NCBI GenBank assembly: GCA_963971425.1
Contig: OZ020524.1
Coordinates: forward strand, 15,379,845-15,443,844
Source: Bryoerythrophyllum caledonicum
Taxonomy: Eukaryota > Streptophyta > Bryopsida > Pottiales > Pottiaceae
DNA: 64,000 nucleotides
Direction: 5' to 3'
The notes under the pieces were generated by a model, which was given only the letters and a program-made list of their open reading frames with translations, did not search any database and was not told the DNA's origin. This document shows positions 54,943 to 64,000 of the stretch, in pieces (positions within the stretch are counted from its first letter, which is position 1; the number at the start of each line of letters is the position of its first letter). A program made the translations under genes and the position numbers.

Positions 54943-55167
54943 CTATTCTTTTGAAAGAACAATCTTCTTTTCTTGAAAAACAATCCTCTCTTCTTGAAAA
55001 ACAATCTTCTCCATGGAATGCCCTTTCAATTCTTGAGAAAATGCTTTCCTCTGAAAACCAATTTGGTGCAAAATGGTGAAGGACTCATGGAATTCATATA
55101 GCGCCAAATGTGCAGTGTTAGAGGAGATGAATGGTGCCACAAACCAGTCAGTGAAAATAGTGTGCAT
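54943..55167 (-). CDS. hypothetical 74-aa ORF with heptad-like repeats
   Basis: A minus-strand frame whose C-terminal end carries three near-identical heptads (EKIVFQE, ERIVFQE, KKIVLSK) encoded by a roughly 21-bp tandem repeat at about 54950-55012. The N-terminal half is mixed hydrophobic. No family is recognised; it may be an exon fragment or chance. Confidence 0.25.
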   Translation of the reverse strand: MHTIFTDWFVAPFISSNTAHLALYEFHESFTILHQIGFQRKAFSQELKGHSMEKIVFQEERIVFQEKKIVLSKE

Positions 55168-55197
55168 TATTTACAATGATCATTGAGGGCAACTTAA

Positions 55198-55625
55198 CCC
55201 CTAAGAGCCCAACTGTACATGGGGTGTGCGTTTTGGATTTTGGGTAGGTTCTCCAAATTTAAAAAAAACTTTTATTAAAATCTTTTTCTAGATTGTCCCT
55301 GATAAGAGCTCCATGGAGATATTTGTATAATTTTTTTTGGATTCATGGTTTGAAAATTAGGACCACTCAAAATTTGAATTGGGGACTCCGGGCAACTCCA
55401 AAATTTTGCTAGAAGTCCTATTGACATTGAGATTTTCCATACATGTAGATAATATTACCTTCTTTGAAGATGTCAAAAAAATAAATTCTTGTCTTTAGTG
55501 TAAAAAAACATTTTAACTCAAATCAAACATTTTTACACATTTCGGGCAAGCGGGGAAAAAACTTCATCTTTTCTACATAAAACCTAGAGATCTTCATATT
55601 TTTCAATTTTCATTTTTTCTCATCC
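55198..55625 (-). mobile_element. TTAA-flanked MITE family, partial copy F5
   Basis: TTAA (55194-55197) then CCCCTAAGAGCCC. The body (GGGGACTCCGGGCAACTCC, TCTTGTCTTTAGTG, AAACCTAGAGATCTTCATATTTTT, quoted in part) matches the F2 left half in the same orientation. The other half is missing. Confidence 0.7.
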
Positions 55626-56237
55626 CATTGGTCCCTCACGCATCAATTGCAACTAACGCCAAACCTGCGTCAAACCCTAGCGCAATACACTACAAGAATC
55701 GGGACAAGGCACTAAATCGCATGAGTCAAGTCAGGTCAAAACCAACATTGGAAGTAGAGCCAATGCTATGCCGATCTTCACGGTGACAACACAAAAACAA
55801 ATTTCTTTAAAATCGACAAACATCCTTCGTGTGTTCAAATTTCCCTTGATCTCTTCCTGGCGTGCCTGAATCCGCTGAATTTGTAGATCTAGAGACAATG
55901 AAAAGGAGTCTAGACAATAAACGACCACTCTCATCCGTTTACTAAGGGATGAAATGGACGGTCCTTGTAGATTTACATGTAGAGAAAAAAAATTAAAGCA
56001 GTGTTACTGACAAAATTTTAATACAATTTAGGAGTAGATGATTTGAGATGTAACATTTTCGTCGTCCATGACGAGATGTTTGAGGCAGTTTATAACAAGG
56101 GCATCCACATGATGAGATCCGTATTGTAAAAAGTAGGGTCCATTGTTGCTAACAGGCACCTACAACAGAAAAGATACATCCAAAAAACACTTGATAAATG
56201 CTTGGAAACATTCTAATATATTAATTACAGCAAAACA
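55626..56237. other. spacer with unassigned short ORF
   Basis: A 67-aa minus-strand frame (55731-55934) ends in a hydrophobic VVTVKIGIALALLPMLVLT segment that could span a membrane, but it has no recognisable family and no gene context. CACTACAAGAA near 55689 looks like a CACTA start but has no partner. Confidence 0.3.
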
Positions 56238-56241
56238 TTAA

Positions 56242-57168
56242 CCCCTAAAGGACCACGACCACTTTCGTTCTAAAACCAGTCCAAAACTGCCACTGCCAAA
56301 AAGAGACATGAAAATCACATTTTAAAGTGAATTTCGTATTTTCAACCATAAGATCTTAAAATAGACTTCTATATAAACATGCCCTAAAATTTTGGTTGCA
56401 ATCCACTGCACGGATTGATAGATTTTAGTGTTTAAAGTCAAAAAAATAGTTCATTTTCTTCCCTGCGTTGAGTAGATCAGCAGACTTTGACTTCACTTTG
56501 TATCAAATTTTTGCATTGTACAAGGTCTAAATCTCTTACCATTGTCTTGAGCATGATGTTATTTCCCAACACACCAATTTTAAGAGGTAAAAAATGGGTG
56601 TAGCATATTCAAAACAAGTGTGCAAGGAGTGGAGGTTCAAAAATAGCCATTTCACGTATTATTTTTTTGTGAACTACGTATGTATTCAAATGATAATCCA
56701 AATGGTCAATAAGAAGGTTTTCACCACGTATTGCTGTTGAAAAAATAAAAAGTGAAAAATATGAAGATCTCTAGGTTTTATGTAGAAAAGATGAAGTTTT
56801 TTTCCCCCGTTGCCCGACAATGTGTGAAATTGTTTGACTTGGAATAAAATGCCTTTTTACACTAAAGACAAGATTTTTTTTTGAAAATTTCCCTAAATAA
56901 GAAATATTCTCTATATGTGTGAAAAATCTCAATGTCAATAGAAACTTTTGTCAAAATTTTTGGAGGTGCCCGGAGTCCCCACTTTTGGCTTTAAGTGGTA
57001 CTAACTTTCAAACCACAAATCCAAAAAAAATTAAAAAAATATGTCCACAAAGCTCTTATCAGAGGCAATCTAGAATAAAAATTTCAAAGAAAAAGGATCT
57101 TTTTCCGAATTTTAGGAACCTGTCCAAAATCAGAAATCCCCCCAAAGGAGACTCTGGTCCTTTAGGGG
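56242..57168 (+). mobile_element. TTAA-flanked MITE family, copy F1 (full length)
   Basis: A 927-bp element flanked by TTAA on both sides (56238-56241 and 57169-57172), with perfect 14-bp terminal inverted repeats CCCCTAAAGGACCA. The non-coding body carries the family blocks CATTTTCTTCCCTGCG, CTTTGACTTCACTTTG, GCATTGTACAAGGTCTAAAT, GAGTGGAGGTTCAAAAATAG and GAAGATCTCTAGGTTTTATG. No transposase is encoded. It is the best-preserved copy in the window. Confidence 0.8.
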
Positions 57169-57172
57169 TTAA

Positions 57173-57449
57173 GAAGACTATATACCTCGTCCACGATGCG
57201 GTGACGTACAATTCAACCTCCAGAAACCCTTCCACCACCTACGAGAAGGGAAAAGATATTTTGATAAGAAATTAGATCATCTCTTATGTTCAAAATAAGT
57301 GTTTGCGGCGTTATATTTGTGGTCAAGATTAGTGTCTTGTAGATTGAGGCTTGCACTTGTTTTGTCTTTGTTGAAGTGCATCAAAATTAAACAAAGAATG
57401 AGTTCAGTACACCGTTCACTGAATATAGTGTGGAAGTATAGGTAATGTG
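57173..57449. other. spacer, no gene recognised
   Basis: Nothing recognised. Confidence 0.4.
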
Positions 57450-57525
57450 GATGAAAATTGAGGTGGACCACATCAATTCTAGTTTTGGATGAAAATTGAG
57501 GTGGACCACATCAATTCTAGTTTTG
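57450..57525. repeat. 38-bp tandem duplication
   Basis: GATGAAAATTGAGGTGGACC and the following 18 bases occur twice (starts 57450 and 57488) with no difference seen. Confidence 0.93.
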
Positions 57526-57607
57526 GATACTTTTGCTCTCTGAAGCCCCTCCCACCGTCACTCAGAATCTCTCCATTCCTTGCATAGATGACGAAGTAGG
57601 CTTTGGA

Positions 57608-57752
57608 GGTGATAGAAGGTGTACAATAGGAAGTAGGGTTTGTTGGTGATAGAAGGTGCACAATAGAAAGTAGGGTTTGCACGTGATAGAAGGTACACAA
57701 TAGAAAGAAAGGTTTGTAGGTGACAGAAGGTGCACAATAGGAAGTAGGGTTT
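57608..57752. repeat. 37-bp tandem repeat, 4 copies
   Basis: Units of the form GGTGATAGAAGGTGCACAAT plus AGGAAGTAGGGTTTGT start at 57608, 57645, 57682 and 57719, a strict 37-bp period. The array ends where the first coiled-coil exon begins, so it probably lies in the upstream intron. Confidence 0.92.
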
Positions 57753-58388
57753 CATGTGTTTGAGGAGCTTGAGGAGCAGTACAAGGAGCTCAGTGATCGC
57801 CTCTATCACGATCGAACTCTCTTGGAAGGTACCTGTGTCTGCAAAGTGGAAGAAAGGCACACTTGTATCTCAACAGGCATCATCATGTTTATACAGATTT
57901 TTGTGGAATTTGAATGTAACATTGTCTGACATTACCTGAACAGCTAAGCGAGAGGAGATGAAGGAGGAAAAATCAACCATGACTCTTGAGCTTGTGGCAT
58001 CCAGAGGTGCCAAGGAGTTGATTCAAGCGCTTCAACGTCGCCAGAGTGTGGGGGAAGATCAGCGTTTGAGCCTTGTCAAGAGCATCAGAGAGGTTGAGTA
58101 CTACATTCGTTGCTCTGACCTATGGAAAAATCTTTTCTAGGGCTTTTACACCAACGTTGATCTGCCTGCTGTAGCTGGAGGAGAAATTGAAGCAGCAAAG
58201 GGTGCCAGTTACTATTGCGGAGGCCACCCTATTCTAGACCATACAAACATTGTTAGTGAATATTTTGGTTCGATTTCAGGTTGGAGGAGCAGTTCTTGAA
58301 CTTGCAGGCTGAGCTTGAGCAAGAACGACTGCAACGACAAGCAAGTGAGAAAGAGAACAAGACACTTGAACGTGAATTACAACAGAAG
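57751..58388 (+). pseudogene. four exons of an unidentified coiled-coil protein
   Basis: Exon-like blocks at 57751-57828 (FEELEEQYKELSDRLYHDRT), 57944-58092 (KREEMKEEKSTMTLELVAS, ALQRRQSVGEDQRLSLVKS), 58175-58200 (LEEKLKQQ) and 58280-58388 (LEEQFLNLQAELEQERL, KTLERELQQK) together form a long Glu/Lys/Gln-rich coiled coil. Splice sites fit GT/AG: GGAAG|GTACC, GAACAG|CTAAG, GAGAG|GTTGAG, CTGTAG|CTGG, TTTCAG|GTTGG, CAGAAG|GTAG. The reading phase carries over between the blocks. The donor of the 26-nt third block is weak (AAAG|GGTG), so the gene may be damaged. The ends of the protein are not seen and I cannot name the family. Confidence 0.5.
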
Positions 58389-58990
58389 GTAGAAACTGAC
58401 TGAGCTGATTAGAAACCTCATATGGCACACCCCCGTGGTGGTGCAGTTTAGTTCATAACACATTCGGTGCACTCATGGCAAACAGGACAGAAACATATTT
58501 GAATGCAGTGTTTACGACAACTTAATATGACAATATTGTTTTGGTGTTTTCTCTTGCAGTGAGTACAACTTGCAAAAACTTATCCACATCAATTCCCGTG
58601 TCTTTTATTTTGAAACAAGCCACACTATTTCTAATGGACATGATTTGATGTGGATGGAAAATTCAAGTGGACCACTTTAATTTGTGTTTAATGAAATTAC
58701 GGTAGGAAATTTCAAATAGTCCAGTCTACACTATATTCAGGGAACGATGTAGTTGGAGGTACTTCTCCATATACATGCCACATGACAAATCTAGCCACCA
58801 TAAATTTAATTTTAGAGGCGGCATGTCAGGTGCAAAGTGGCGAGTTGAATGCTCGTGATAAACTAAAAAATTCAAAAACGGTTGTAAGTAACCAATCTTG
58901 CACTACTGTGAGAGGTCGTGGGCTGCCTCTGAAAAAAAAAAGCCAGTCTTGTCGGGGAAAAGAAAAAAGAAGAAAAAAAAACCGGCCAGG
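58389..58990. other. spacer, no gene recognised
   Basis: AT-rich intron-like or intergenic DNA after the coiled-coil exons. Confidence 0.4.
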
Positions 58991-60243
58991 CCGAATCTCT
59001 GGCGAGACTGAGCTGGGGGACTCTCTGTGGGGAAGTGGGCTGTTTTCGGGGGAAGAAGGACAAGGTGTAAGCGGGAGGAAGTGCCGTTGGGCTCGTGCGA
59101 TCTGGGGGAGCCTTGGTGTGGAGGGCTGTTGGAGAGTTCGTGTGTGCGTAGGCGAGTTCGGGGGTCTGTGGATTTGTGTGGGGTTGGAGTTTTTTTTTTT
59201 GTGAGGGGAGAGCAGTATTGGGAGGTCGGTCTGAGTTGAGTGAGAATCTGTGTCTGTGAGGGGTGAATCAATGTGCGCGCAAGAGAGAGCGGTGTCTGCT
59301 TTCTGGGTGGGAGCTCTATGCGCGGTTGCGGTGTGTGAAGAGAGTGTGTGAAGAGAAGAGCAACGACAAAGTTGGGAGCTCCGGAGTGCTGTGGAGCGAA
59401 GTGCGAGGGTTTTTGTAGTGCTCGGCGAGCGCGCGAACGTGTGCCGAGCGAGGGGCGGCCTGCGCGCGAGTAGGGGACGTGCGTGTGTAACGAGGTCGTG
59501 GGCGATCACGGCGGAACGATCGGATTGGGTTCAGTTCGGGTTGGAGGAGCAATCTGTGTATGCGCGCGGTGATGTTGTCGGAAGGAGGAGTTCGGTTCGG
59601 TTCGGAAGGGAGTGCCGTTGGGTGCGAGCTGGAGGAGTTGGTTTTCAGTGCTGGGGAGTGTTTGTGAACACACTTCGTACAGGGTGTGAGCTGGAGGAGC
59701 CCCGACCAGTCTGGGAGTGCGAAGGTGTAGCACTGGACTTGTGTGGAGAGTGGCGATTTCGGTGGGACTGTGTGCATGGAGCGCGGAAGTGGAAGAGCGC
59801 GCGAGCACAACGGCTGCGGTGGGATATGTTAGGGTTTTGCAGCTTGTTGGTGAACGCTCGATTGCGATTGAAGAATGTTTCAGTTTTTTTTGTTGCTTGG
59901 AGTTTTCAATGTCCATTGACATTGTGTAGAGAAGAGTACTGCTTTGGCGCGAATTTTAAGGGAAGTGCAGTAACTTAAGTTTTAATCCTGTGAAATCAGG
60001 TTAGATGTGTGTTGGCTCGGATTGATCTCCAGATTTTCGCCATCATGTCGATGTAGATGGCTGATTTGGTTCTCCGGTGATTGGAGGGTTGCAATGTTGA
60101 TGACGTAGTGATTGTTGGTGGTGGTTTCGTACTGCAAGCGATAGAAGCTAATCTTTAGGCTGGGGGCTGGTGTGAAGGCAGTGACGCCATCAACTTGCAC
60201 TGCGGTCGGTGAATGAGGGTGTTGGTGTGCGGTTTGTGATGAA
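58991..60243 (+). promoter_or_regulatory. G/T-rich stretch upstream of AP2 relic
   Basis: About 1 kb (59000-59950) is markedly G- and T-rich on the plus strand, with many GGAG, GTGTG and CGAG words and unusually high CpG for this window. It may be the promoter or leader of the chimeric locus that follows. The long minus-strand frames here (for example 58826-59509) are products of this composition. Function is inferred only from position. Confidence 0.3.
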
Positions 60244-60720
60244 GTGCATTTCAGGGGCGCGGAGACAGGCTTCCAGGGCATGCGGCATCGGTCGGAGCTG
60301 AACAAGTGGGTGACGGAAATCCGGCCCACGGCGCAGAAGCACAAGATCTGGCTGGGGACACACAAGACGTGGGAGGAGATCGCGCCGTTCGTCAAGACGC
60401 AGGCCGTGACCGCCGCGAAGCGCCACCGAGGGTGGTGAGGACCAAGCGCGGAGGAGCAGCAGCCCTACGAGCTGGAGGTTTCGAAGCAGGTGCAGCAGAT
60501 GGTGCAGTTCATCCACTAGGAACCGGAGGAGAAGGCTAACGAGATTTCGGTTTCTGCTGAAGAGGAATTCAAACATCGAGAAGCTGCAAATAGTGGCAGC
60601 TGAAAAGAAGAAGATCCGCCAAGAGTTCGAGCGCAAGTAGAAGCAAGTGTTGCGCGCGCGTCGTGTCCTGCTATGGAGTGAAGCCAAGGAGCTGCCCACG
60701 TGACTGCGGCTATGCAGTTC
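60244..60720 (+). pseudogene. AP2/ERF domain joined to V-ATPase subunit E fragment
   Basis: From ATG 60244 the frame encodes FQGMRHRSELNKWVTEIRP, KIWLGTHKTWEEIA and a KRHRGW end, a recognisable but diverged AP2/ERF DNA-binding domain (YRGVR, WVAEIR and WLGTF motifs in the family). A TGA at 60436 follows. In the same frame, about 60460 onward reads YELEVSKQVQQMVQFIH, then a TAG, then EEKANEISVSAEEEF: the N-terminus of V-ATPase subunit E, a stalk subunit of the vacuolar proton pump. A 1-nt shift then moves the subunit E match to the next frame (NIEKLQIVAAEKKKIRQEF), with another stop before KQV. Similarity ends near 60640. Both halves belong to unrelated host genes, so this is a chimeric pseudogene. 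Confidence 0.75.
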
Positions 60721-61263
60721 CTTGCTCGAGATCGTAAGCCCTGCTAATGGTTACTTCCTTCATGCTACAGGTTTTTTTTAAAATTTGCGTTGGTCTGGCT
60801 AGAGCTGCGAATTCTCATGGGCTGGTCACTCCAGCTTGATGTAGATGCTCGGTTGGGTATTTTGGAATGCATCTATGTACAGAACTTGAGAATTCAGTCG
60901 GGTTAGGCTCAAAAAACTCTGCATTCGGTCCTTGTATGCAAAAGTTATGGATGGTTAACTCAACCTCGTATAATATCTTACTGTGGTGAATATTTTTGAT
61001 TTGGAACGTAAGTCTGATGCATGCAACATGATAGTTGAGTAGGAAAGAAAAAGTTAATAAGATTAGGCTCAGAAAAGATGGAAATCTGACGTGGGGCGTG
61101 GGAGTTAAGAATTAGTGGCTTCTGGATAAAAATTAGTAGCAAATTAAAACAGCAGAATTAATAGTAACTACTTTTAGGGTTATTTAATGAATGGGAGGTG
61201 AGAATTACTTACTCAATCGGTCGGATTAATCTAACACATAATTACGGTGGAGAACACATAATT
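60721..61263. other. spacer, no gene recognised
   Basis: Nothing recognised. A donor-like GATC|GTAAGC lies at about 60732. Confidence 0.4.
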
Positions 61264-61520
61264 TAGGAAGGAATTTTTTTTAATAATAATAATAATAATA
61301 ATATTTTTTAATTTAAAAAAAATTACTAGAAAATTAGAAAAAAATAAATGGAAGTAAAGAAACAAAAAAATTAATAATAATACTAGTAAGTAATAATAAA
61401 TACTTAAATTTATTAGATTTATCAGGATTAAATAATAGATTTAAACGTAAACCGAGTCAACTTAAATCAGGGAAAAATAATAATAATAGTATTAAATATA
61501 TATATAGAAAAGAAAAGAAA
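61264..61520. repeat. AT-rich low-complexity DNA with (AAT)n
   Basis: TAATAATAATAATAATAAT at about 61283-61302 within A/T-only stretches, and a second ATAATAATAATAGTA run near 61477. Confidence 0.85.
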
Positions 61521-62600
61521 AAAATCCAAATACAACAAAAAATAGAAGTTATAGATCAATACATGGCATAGTTACAAACATGCAGCAATAGGACCTTCTG
61601 GGTTTAGAATTTGTCCTCTTAGGAGGTGAATTTTTGGGCTTACAGGGTTCAAGTGTTGTCGTGATTGATCAGATACTAGCACATTATCGGTTTCGAGATC
61701 TGGTTTCTAGGAAATATGTGGACGCGGTTCAAGGACCAAGCTATTTTGCGTGCGTAATTTTGCGAGCCGCGAGCTGCGAGCCTAGGATTGCGAGCCTTGT
61801 TGGCAAAAATTGAGTTCTTAATTTGAAAAGGGCATAAAAAAGTAAAAGTTTTAAGGTTTTTTTAGAATGACATTGATTAAATGCATTACATCAATGGACC
61901 TATTACCGTGGGGAAGGGTGGAGAAATTGTATGCAAGAAGGATCTAAAAATGACAAAATTGTTGATTTTTTTTAAAAAAAATGGACTTATGACCGTGGAG
62001 TCTAGGGTTCTACAATGAAGGGAAGATAGAATTTCTGAGGTTATAAAGCTTTGGAGCATGATTTAGTATATATAAAAAGACAGTGAGAGGGAGAGAGGGG
62101 AGGGAGAGAGGACGAAGTAGGGGGAGGAAGGTTTTAGAATTTGGAGAGTGGTAGTGGTTCTAGGAATCTAGGGATCGGAGGGGGTGGGAATAGTGCGATT
62201 TAAGGAGATGGCAAGTATAGTTTGGAAGGTTTTAGAGATGGAGCGTAGGGGACAGTGAGAGTGGGACACCTGAAAATATTGGTTGAATTTAGGGTACTGT
62301 AGAACAAAGATTTAGAGTTAGGATTAGCGGTTTAGAGGTAGAGGATTAGGAGATAGACGATTCAAATTGGTGGATGATGACCCGGGGCACGATAAATTTG
62401 GGAGATTTAAAAGGTGTATTGGCCGTAAAGCTAGTGCAAGGGAGAGCAAATGATTTAAAGTATGAAACTATTGGTAGAGGAGAAATAGTAAGTGATTAGA
62501 ACCAAAGATTTAAAGGGAGAAAAGTGGGGAGATATGAAGGATAGTTTAGGGACAATTTGCAACCCTGGAATGTAGTTTTTGGAACTGGAAAAATTAGAAA
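61521..62600. other. spacer with purine-rich plus strand
   Basis: A cluster of GCGAGC words sits at about 61760-61800. 62080-62540 is strongly G/A-rich on the plus strand (GAGAGGGAGAGAGGGGAGGG). No gene is seen. Confidence 0.5.
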
Positions 62601-62618
62601 GAGTCTTGGAGGGGGACA

Positions 62619-63780
62619 TTAGAAGAGTGAGATATTAAACTTGACTTCTATATACTTGCAAGGGAAGTGTAAATCTCCAATCTCAGTCTCCCTCTGTCCC
62701 GTCATTTTTACGAAGTATAGACTCACGAGTGATGGACAAGAACTAGTACAAACGGTGGAAGTGGCCCTTTTAGTCTCACCGCCTTTTATATAGAATTGGA
62801 GTGACACAATATAAGTTTTGAGGGGACAACGCCTTACGCTCAGTGCGACGGTACTCGACAATTTTGAGGGCAAATATCTCCATCATGCTCTAGTTTGTTC
62901 CCATCTCAACTGGCCAGAAGTCTGGGATATGTAGCTTAGATTGGATCCACCTTTGTCGTGTGTCCATAACACAACAATGAATGTCGTTGTTGCAAAAGAA
63001 GAATTGCATTCTTTTCATTCTCAATTTCTTGAAATTGTCCATCAGTCCCATGTATGTTGAGACAGATGTACTTCTTCCGTGCTGCACAATCCTGCCCACA
63101 CACTACTTCCTTATATCGGCCTATAGTAATAAACATGTTTTACTGGATGTCTTAGGAAGCCTTCCAATGTGCCATAGCTTCTCATCACAGACAATCTCTT
63201 GCACAACTTTGACATGTTGAATCGGGAAATAAATTGCAGGTGACACTGATGGAAGTACTTCAGTTGCTTCAGAAGAGCAAGTAGAGTGTTGTGGTCGCTC
63301 TTCAATTGTTAGGTCAACAATCATTGGATCAATACGACAAGCCTTAATCATTAAGCGTGATGCCCTTATTTTGTCGGGGTGATGCTAGTCAAATTCTAAT
63401 CCTGGAGAAGAAACTATTTTTCTTTTTAGAGATACAAAAATTTCTTCATCTTCTAAGTGAAGATTGCAGGTACCGAACTTGTCTGCACCGAGCATATTGG
63501 CGAGTGCAACATGATTTCCAGAGCGTTGAATGATGCGATAGGCAATGCAAAGAGTGAGTTAATCCTTCCCAAGATCGTTGCCTAGTTTTTTCACCTTTCA
63601 GATATTGGTAATAGGCAACAATCCGTATGCATACCCAGACCATATCATCCATAGCCGCAACATACACATGATAATTTTTTGTCTGACTGTTGGAACCACT
63701 TGATGTGCACCAATTCCGTCAAAATATATGTCAACGTCTTGACCTGTTTGAACAGCTTCCGATAAATCGTTTGATGAATA
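62619..63780 (-). pseudogene. unrecognised decayed coding region
   Basis: A run of minus-strand blocks with protein-like composition: VDIYFDGIGAHQVVPTVRQK (about 63750-63690), NHVALANMLGADKFGTCNLH (about 63520-63455), MIKACRIDPMIVDLTIEERP (63351-63292), HVKVVQEIVCDEKLWHIGRL and ICLNIHGTDGQFQEIENEKN. Stops and frame changes lie between them. I do not recognise the family. It may be a decayed host gene or the ORF of an unknown transposon. The window ends about 200 bp beyond. Confidence 0.35.
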
Positions 63781-64000
63781 ATTATGATTAGTACAACGTT
63801 TGGCATGGCGAGCTGATAGAAGAACTTAGGTTACAAAATATAGCTAGTAGCGGCATAAGGTAGTATAATTAGATAAGTATGACAATCGCCAAAAGAAAGT
63901 GCCGATGTCGGCACTCCTTTGAGAGTGACTTCTAACAATGAATAGTGTAGTACTAACAATAGGATGCCGAAACCGATTCTACTCTAAAGTAATATTGATG
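63781..64000. other. window end, no gene recognised
   Basis: Nothing recognised. Confidence 0.4.

Noticed and set aside
55689-55699. CACTACAAGAA, a classic CACTA start
   Set aside because: No matching TAGTG end or subterminal repeats were found; a single 11-bp match is weak in AT-rich DNA.
57608-57752. CRISPR-like array
   Set aside because: Four direct 37-bp tandem units have no unique spacers, and the genome is eukaryotic.
58826-59509. 227-aa minus-strand ORF
   Set aside because: A product of the G/T-rich plus strand (Pro/Ser/His/Arg runs with no domain).
59391-59978. 195-aa plus-strand ORF in the G-rich stretch
   Set aside because: Low-complexity composition and no recognisable domain; likely non-coding leader or promoter DNA.

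Overview
This looks like nuclear DNA from a large, transposon-rich land-plant genome; it is not bacterial or viral. The evidence is: plant-type GT/AG introns, a TNP2-class CACTA transposase, Ty1/Copia and Ty3/Gypsy elements, Tourist-, Stowaway- and Mutator-like MITEs, a tRNA-derived SINE, an AP2/ERF domain and AGGGTTT telo-boxes. A polyphosphate kinase 1 (PPK1) relic with introns, and a kinase relic with an unusual HND/DWG signature, make a seedless plant (bryophyte or lycophyte grade) my best guess. That is inference. Two 200-N assembly gaps lie at 6085-6284 and 28046-28245.

Layout. 0-12 kb: four relics of one family of acidic, coiled-coil, gag-like proteins (about 80-1270 +, 4939-5598 -, 7277-8737 +, 10392-11150 -), set among tandem repeats and a stray CACTA-type end at 4211-4390. 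11.9-20 kb: two back-to-back relics of an unrecognised gene family ('family X': 11893-14876 -, 19009-20032 +), each with a GC-rich upstream stretch, separated by a SINE, a MITE relic and AT-rich DNA. 20.9-24.4 kb: a Mutator-like MITE with a perfect 9-bp target duplication, a Tourist-like MITE nested in a TTAA-flanked MITE, and a Stowaway-like MITE. 24.4-27.5 kb: a broken Ty3/Gypsy element. 27.5-28.5 kb: degenerate repeats around the second gap. 28.6-33 kb: a kinase relic cut by a 1.8-kb non-autonomous CACTA element, then a multi-exon PPK1 pseudogene.

33.3-47.1 kb is a large CACTA (En/Spm) element with two divergent genes: a TNP2-like transposase on the minus strand and a TNPA-like gene on the plus strand. 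A young, whole-looking Ty1/Copia element (41409-46251, 166-bp LTRs, target duplication AGCAA) sits inside the TNPA-like gene.

47.1-57.3 kb is gene-poor and AT-rich, with repeated insertions of the TTAA-flanked family, a second Stowaway-like copy and local tandem duplications. 57.6-64 kb holds exons of an unidentified coiled-coil protein, a G-rich stretch, an AP2/ERF plus V-ATPase subunit E chimeric pseudogene, AT- and purine-rich DNA, and an unrecognised decayed minus-strand coding region.

No host gene here is clearly intact. The only long intact reading frame is the Copia polyprotein. The window is mainly a record of nested insertions: Copia in CACTA, Tourist in the TTAA family, CACTA in a kinase gene, and Gypsy ending at a MITE.
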